A DNA stretch of 64,000 nucleotides. It comes from Microbacterium sp. AK031 (GTDB lineage Bacteria > Actinomycetota > Actinomycetes > Actinomycetales > Microbacteriaceae). The stretch is taken from contig NZ_JANUCA010000001.1 in assembly GCF_024807145.1 (NCBI RefSeq), positions 930,001 through 994,000 of the forward strand, written 5' to 3'. This document shows, one piece after another, positions 60,303-64,000 of this stretch (positions within the stretch are counted from its first letter, which is position 1; each line of letters opens with the position of its first letter). Under the pieces are notes generated by a model. That model was given only the letters and a program-made list of their open reading frames with translations. It did no database searches and was not told the origin of the DNA. The translations under genes were made by a program, and so were the position numbers.

Positions 60303-60653
60303 ATGATGGAAATGGATGCCGTGGCCTTCGAGAAGCTCGTCGTCGACGAGCTCGATAGGCTTCCCGACGAGATGGTCGACGGCTTGGAGAACGTGGTCTT
60401 CGTCGTCGAGGATCGACCGGAAGACGGAAGCCTCGACCTGCTCGGTATGTACGACGGGCTCGCGCTGACTGAGCGGGGCCAGTACGGCATGGGCGAACTG
60501 CCCGATCGGATCATCCTGTTCCGAGAATCGCATCTCGCCGAGTGCGATGATGAAGACGAACTCCGCGAGGAGATCCACACGACCCTCGTTCACGAGATCG
60601 CGCATTTCTTCGGCATCGACGACACACAGCTGCACGAGATGGGATGGGCATGA
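60303..60653 (+). CDS. Metallopeptidase family protein (zincin-like minimal protease)
   Basis: A 116-residue minimal zincin (DUF2342-unrelated, 'metallopeptidase family protein'), with HEIAHFFGIDD as HExxH...D. The N-terminal half is FEKLVVDELDRLPDEMVDGLENVVFVVEDRP. Family substrates are unknown. TAGGCT lies 5 nt before ATG 60303, leaderless. Coupled by ATGA to clpS. Confidence 0.92.
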   Translation: MMEMDAVAFEKLVVDELDRLPDEMVDGLENVVFVVEDRPEDGSLDLLGMYDGLALTERGQYGMGELPDRIILFRESHLAECDDEDELREEIHTTLVHEIAHFFGIDDTQLHEMGWA

Positions 60654-60946
60654 GCACTCCGATCGCGACGCCCGACCTCGCCGAGGTCACCGATCTGCAG
60701 GCCGCACCTCTCGAACCGTGGCAGGTCGTCGTCTGGAATGATCCGGTGAACCTGATGAGCTATGTCGCGCGTGTCTTCCGCACATACTTCGGCTACTCGG
60801 CCGAGCGAGCGAGAACGCTCATGCTCGCCGTGCACAATGACGGGCACGCGATAGTGGCCACAGGTCCCCGAGAGACCATGGAGGTGCATTGCCAGGCGAT
60901 GCACGACTACGGCCTGTGGGCCACAGTGAGGAAGGCTCCGCAATGA
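60650..60946 (+). CDS. clpS: ATP-dependent Clp protease adaptor
   Basis: A 98-residue N-end-rule adaptor that delivers substrates to ClpA/ClpC. WQVVVWNDPVNLMSYVARVFRTYFG has the degron-pocket residues, with AVHNDGHAIVATGPRETMEVHC following. ATG 60650 overlaps the protease stop as ATGA; an ATG at 60644 is possible. Coupled to DUF2017. Confidence 0.95.
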   Translation: MSTPIATPDLAEVTDLQAAPLEPWQVVVWNDPVNLMSYVARVFRTYFGYSAERARTLMLAVHNDGHAIVATGPRETMEVHCQAMHDYGLWATVRKAPQ

Positions 60947-61470
60947 CCGACGGCGTCATCCGATTCCCGCTCGCCGTCGTGGAGGGAATACATCTCGCCG
61001 GGCTCGTCGAGGAGTTCACCGACGTGCTCACCAGCATCGGCGAAGAGCCCGATCCTGGGCTCGCCCGGCTCACACCGGATCCGTATCCTGAGGACGCCGA
61101 CGCCTCCGCGGAATTCGCTGCGGCGACCCACGATGATCTTCTCGACCGTCGGACCAGCGATGCCGGCGTCGTGAGAAGTGGCCTGACGCCGTTCCTCACA
61201 ACCGCGGCCGAAGATCTCGCCGAAGACGAAGCGCTCGCTCCACGTGACGTCGTGATCCCGGCATCCGACATCGACGCCTGGCTGCGCACGCTCACTGCGC
61301 TGCGCCTCGTCATCGCCACCCGTCTCGACATCACTGCGGACGACGACGAGCACGATCTCGAGGATCCGCGGTTCGGTGTCTACGACTGGCTCGGCTTCCG
61401 CCTGGACGGGCTCATCGCCCTCGCGGACGCCCAGGACGACGTCTCCGGCGCAGGGTACCCGACCGACTAG
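60943..61470 (+). CDS. DUF2017 family protein
   Basis: A 175-residue acidic, helical protein of the actinobacterial DUF2017 family, regularly downstream of clpS (GLVEEFTDVLTSIGEEPDP, WLRTLTALRLVIATRLDI, YDWLGFRLDGLIAL). Function unknown; its position suggests a link with Clp proteolysis. Start ATG 60943 overlaps clpS stop (ATGA). Its stop shares CTAG with the convergent gene's stop. Confidence 0.93.
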   Translation: MTDGVIRFPLAVVEGIHLAGLVEEFTDVLTSIGEEPDPGLARLTPDPYPEDADASAEFAAATHDDLLDRRTSDAGVVRSGLTPFLTTAAEDLAEDEALAPRDVVIPASDIDAWLRTLTALRLVIATRLDITADDDEHDLEDPRFGVYDWLGFRLDGLIALADAQDDVSGAGYPTD

Positions 61471-62048
61471 GGCACCGTGACCCGCAGCGTCGCGAGCGCG
61501 CGCGGATCGTCGCGTTCCAGGTGCCGCTCCTCTTGAGCAGCCCAACGGTCCCAGTGCGGACGGAACCCATCGCCATCGCGGTCGAGCGCGCGCCGCTTGC
61601 GCGCTGCATCCGGAGACTCCACCCACACGCTGACGTCGGCGAGTCGCGCGGTGGCGGAGTTCACTGCACCGCATCCTTCGAGGATGACGCCGAGCGCCGG
61701 GGTCACCGCGTGAGCCTCCGCGTCGGTCGCCAACTCCCAGTCCCAGCGTCGCCAGGTACTGAGCAGACCGCGCGCATGCGGCCGCAGGATGTCATGCAGC
61801 GCTCGCTCGACTCCGGCGTCGAGACCGTCCCATCCGGGGTACAGCGAGTCCAGTGCGATGAGCTGCGGTCGACCGGCGAGCGGCCAATTCGCCGCGACCA
61901 TGCGCGACAGCGTCGTCTTTCCTGCGCCCGCGCGACCGTCTATCAGGACGACGGGGTTGGATGCCGCGACGTCGACGATCGCGTCGATGATGCTGACGGT
62001 CGCGCGCTGAAGAGCCTGCGCGACCGGATCGTCATTTCTTGAGGGCAC
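61467..62048 (-). CDS. Uridine-kinase-like P-loop NTPase
   Basis: A 193-residue kinase-like protein with Walker A DGRAGAGKTTLSRMV (residues ~37-50) and a downstream acidic strand (IALDSLYPGWDGL). It belongs to the uridine/cytidine kinase-related or ATP-binding proteins of actinobacteria; no substrate motif is decisive. Overlaps the upstream GerW-like gene by 17 bp and shares a CTAG stop with DUF2017. Confidence 0.88.
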   Translation of the reverse strand: MPSRNDDPVAQALQRATVSIIDAIVDVAASNPVVLIDGRAGAGKTTLSRMVAANWPLAGRPQLIALDSLYPGWDGLDAGVERALHDILRPHARGLLSTWRRWDWELATDAEAHAVTPALGVILEGCGAVNSATARLADVSVWVESPDAARKRRALDRDGDGFRPHWDRWAAQEERHLERDDPRALATLRVTVP

Positions 62049-62352
62049 GGATCACGCGCGAGAGCGCACGGCCCGCGACCCACACGAACGGCATCGCCAC
62101 GGCCAGCAGGGCCACCAGGTTCGGTTCGAACCGCAGGCCCTCTTCCCGACGGACATATACGCCGACCGGAATGGAGACGCCTCCGCCTCCGCCACCGCCG
62201 TTGTCATCCTGATCCGAGCCTCCGCCGAAGCCGGCCCACGTCAGGGCGACCGGCGTGATGCTGACTCCGTCGACGTCTTGAGGCTCGCCGTAGGCGCTCT
62301 TCACGCCGAATGAGGCGACTTGCTTTCCGAGGTCCAGTGCGATGTTCGGCAT
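62032..62352 (-). CDS. GerW/YtfJ-family protein
   Basis: A 106-residue protein of the GerW (sporulation YtfJ) family: KSAYGEPQDVDGVSITPVALT, a Gly-rich loop (DDNGGGGGGGVS), PVGVYVRREEGLRFEPN, and a C-terminal membrane helix. The organism is presumed non-sporulating, so the role is unknown. TAGCGT lies 6 nt before ATG 62352, with GGAG in the gap. Confidence 0.88.
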   Translation of the reverse strand: MPNIALDLGKQVASFGVKSAYGEPQDVDGVSITPVALTWAGFGGGSDQDDNGGGGGGGVSIPVGVYVRREEGLRFEPNLVALLAVAMPFVWVAGRALSRVIRALKK

Positions 62353-62389
62353 GACTCCACGCTAGTCGACGGATGGCGCGCTCGGGAGA

Positions 62390-63646
62390 TCAATCGACAC
62401 CATGATCCTTCGGATGTCTCACGGCGTCGCGCCCGTCGCCCCGACCCACATGTCGGGCACGCGTGATCGTGGCTGTGCCGAAACGTGCGCGAGCGTCGTC
62501 GAGCGCGCCTTCGACCTTGCGCCAGTGCTCGTCGTCGTCCCAGAGTGCGAAGGCCGAGCCTCCCGCCGGGCGCAGCTTCTCGGCGCGCACGCCGACGAGC
62601 CGCACGGGATCACGCCGGTCGATCGACTCATACAACGTCTGTGCAGCCTCGCCGATCCTCTGACCGACTGAGGTGGGTTCGGCGAGCGTCTGGGACCTGC
62701 TCAACGTGGTGAAGTCATCGAAGCGGATCTTGATCGCAACGGTCGCGCACTCCCACGATGCTTTCCTCAGCCGCACCGCGACGCGATCGGCGAGCCTGAG
62801 CAGCTCTGCCCGGAGGAACTCGCGGTCGGACACGTCGACCTCGAACGTCTCCTCGTGCCCGACGCTCTTCTCGACTCGCTCGGTCTCGACGGCCCTGGCA
62901 TCCTCGCCCCGCGCAAGCTGCGCGATGCGCGCACCGAGAGCGGATCCGACGGCGCGGTCGAGCATGTCCTGCGGGGAGTCGCGGATGTCGCCGATCGTGC
63001 GGATGCCGCGAGCCTCCAATGCATCCGAGGCTTTCGGCCCCACGCCCCACATCGTGCGCACGGATCGTGGTGCCAGGAAATCAAGGGTGTCCGCCGCGGC
63101 GACGATCAGCATCCCGTCGGGTTTCGAGATCGTCGACGCCATCTTCGCGACGTGCTTGGTCGCTGCGACCCCAACGCTGCAGCTGATGCCGACTTCAGCC
63201 ACCACGCGCTCCCTTATCAGCCGTGCGATCTGCCCTGGACTCCCCCACAGCCGTCTGACACCCTGCACGTCGAGAAAGGCCTCGTCCACCGAGAGCGGTT
63301 CCACCAGAGGCGTGATCGACTCGAAGATCGTCATCACCTGGCTCGACACCGCTCGGTATCGCTCGAAGTGCGGCACCACGATCTTCGCGGACGGGCACAG
63401 CCGCATCGCCTGGCTGACCGGCATCGCGGCGCGTACACCGTACCGTCGCGCCTCATACGACGCGCTGGAAACCACCGATCGTCCGTCCGGAGCCCCGATG
63501 ATCAGCGGCAGACCGCGCAATGACGGGTCATCCATCACCTCGACGGCCGCGTAGAAGGCATCCATGTCGACGTGAAGGATGCGAGTGCCGGTGTCGTCTG
63601 CTCCGTCAGGAGAGACGAGCCTGCCTCGTCCGTCACCGCGCCCCAT
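62390..63646 (-). CDS. dinB: DNA polymerase IV (Y family)
   Basis: A 418-residue translesion polymerase. Catalytic carboxylates in ILHVDMDAFYAAVEV and PLSVDEAFLDVQGV, SYEARRYGVRAAMPVSQA, helix-hairpin-helix region MWGVGPKASDALEARGI, and little-finger domain GHEETFEVDVSDREFL. No clear C-terminal beta-clamp motif stands out. ATG 63646 is used; the first ~20 residues (RGRLVSPDGADDTG) are a non-conserved extension. Confidence 0.95.
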   Translation of the reverse strand: MGRGDGRGRLVSPDGADDTGTRILHVDMDAFYAAVEVMDDPSLRGLPLIIGAPDGRSVVSSASYEARRYGVRAAMPVSQAMRLCPSAKIVVPHFERYRAVSSQVMTIFESITPLVEPLSVDEAFLDVQGVRRLWGSPGQIARLIRERVVAEVGISCSVGVAATKHVAKMASTISKPDGMLIVAAADTLDFLAPRSVRTMWGVGPKASDALEARGIRTIGDIRDSPQDMLDRAVGSALGARIAQLARGEDARAVETERVEKSVGHEETFEVDVSDREFLRAELLRLADRVAVRLRKASWECATVAIKIRFDDFTTLSRSQTLAEPTSVGQRIGEAAQTLYESIDRRDPVRLVGVRAEKLRPAGGSAFALWDDDEHWRKVEGALDDARARFGTATITRARHVGRGDGRDAVRHPKDHGVD

Positions 63647-63698
63647 GGTTCCATTCTCGCTGAAGCCACCGACAACGGGGCCCCAGCGAGAACACGAC

Positions 63699-64000
63699 CT
63701 ACTGCGCTGCGCGCTCCAGGATCAGTTCGCGCACTCGGGCGGCATCCGCCTGGCCCTTCATGGCCTTCATGACAGCGCCGATGACCGCACCTGCCGCCTG
63801 CACCTTGCCGTCCTTGATCTTCGCCATGACATCCGGCTGAGCTGCGAGAGCGTCGTCGATCGCGGCGATGAGCGCACCGTCATCCGACACGACAGCCAGC
63901 CCGCGGCCCTCGACGACCTCCTGCGGGGTGCCTTCGCCGGCGATGACCCCTTCGAGCACCTGGCGTGCGAGCTTGTCAGTGAGCGTTCCCTCATCGATGA
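63699..64000 (-). CDS. gatB: Aspartyl/glutamyl-tRNA amidotransferase subunit B, C-terminal part
   Basis: The last ~100 residues of GatB, running off the right edge. This is the GatB/Yqey tRNA-binding tail ([60 protein letters not shown]). With GatA and GatC it amidates Glu-tRNA(Gln)/Asp-tRNA(Asn). The gene end is normal ([12 protein letters not shown]). Confidence 0.95.
   Translation of the reverse strand, partial: IDEGTLTDKLARQVLEGVIAGEGTPQEVVEGRGLAVVSDDGALIAAIDDALAAQPDVMAKIKDGKVQAAGAVIGAVMKAMKGQADAARVRELILERAAQ

Noticed and set aside
58715..60580. 621-aa minus-strand ORF
   Set aside because: Only its last 135 residues (from ATG 59122) are real, as the AraC sensor half; the rest is antisense to DUF2000, lysE and the metallopeptidase gene.
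1..64000. CRISPR arrays, insertion sequences, prophage or integrase
   Set aside because: No spaced direct-repeat arrays, transposase or integrase motifs, or terminal inverted repeats were seen; repeats found are terminators or operator-like.

Overview
The window is one contiguous, gene-dense stretch of a high-GC actinobacterial chromosome. Gene content and order point to Microbacteriaceae, most likely Microbacterium: a glnA/glnE/second glnA nitrogen cluster, a homodimeric aceE next to a fas cluster with a PucR-type regulator, DUF3145, DUF4191 and DUF2017 proteins, ppgK, orn, and rnpB beside a PolA-like exonuclease/polymerase gene. The genus is inferred from content and was not tested by alignment. 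I see no insertion sequence, integrase, prophage module or CRISPR array; almost everything is core genome.

Layout. 1-5.2 kb: a gene cut by the left edge, DUF4191, a divergent RimK-like ligase/RimB-like protease pair, an RDD protein, and glnA behind a periodic GlnR-like operator. 5.3-12.1 kb: a Tat-type secreted protein, a DUF1801 gene with an odd tail, a lipid kinase, and the co-oriented set small protein-glnA2-glnE. 12.1-15.8 kb: ppgK, RNase P RNA, a PolA-like protein coupled to a zinc-ribbon coiled coil. 15.8-19.7 kb: small oxidoreductases, a divergent MarR/SDR pair, tRNA-Val. 19.8-27.5 kb: aceE followed by fasR-fabD-fabH-acpP-fabF. 27.5-31.3 kb: a YczE/MocR pair, DUF3145, and a dioxygenase-like gene under an iron-box-like site. 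31.4-33.8 kb: a DUF262/DUF1524 (GmrSD/BrxU-like) putative nuclease coupled to a cysteine-rich small protein beside a CAT-anticodon tRNA; this is the only defence-like locus. 33.8-43.7 kb: gamma-carbonic anhydrase, dps, an OafA-type acyltransferase, an amidohydrolase, PaiB, an amino-acid symporter, a Nei-type glycosylase, rpiB, ferrochelatase. 43.8-53.9 kb: pepN, a coupled mscS-truncated haemoglobin-flavoprotein run, thioesterases, ettA. 54-64 kb: an SSB paralogue, tRNA-Arg, orn, tRNA-His, a copper ATPase behind a CsoR-like palindrome, a frameshifted AraC gene facing DUF2000, lysE, clpS with neighbours, dinB, and the end of gatB.

How the genes work together. GlnE can adenylylate the GlnA of this window, and the operator in front of glnA suggests transcriptional nitrogen control as well. 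AceE makes acetyl-CoA and lies 7 bp upstream of the fas regulator and cluster. A recurrent promoter form, TAGNNT followed 5-7 nt later by the start codon, appears in front of at least 14 genes on both strands and indicates widespread leaderless transcription. Coding density is very high: ATGA/GTGA/TGATG start-stop overlaps are frequent, and no gene-free stretch exceeds about 300 bases except the one holding rnpB.
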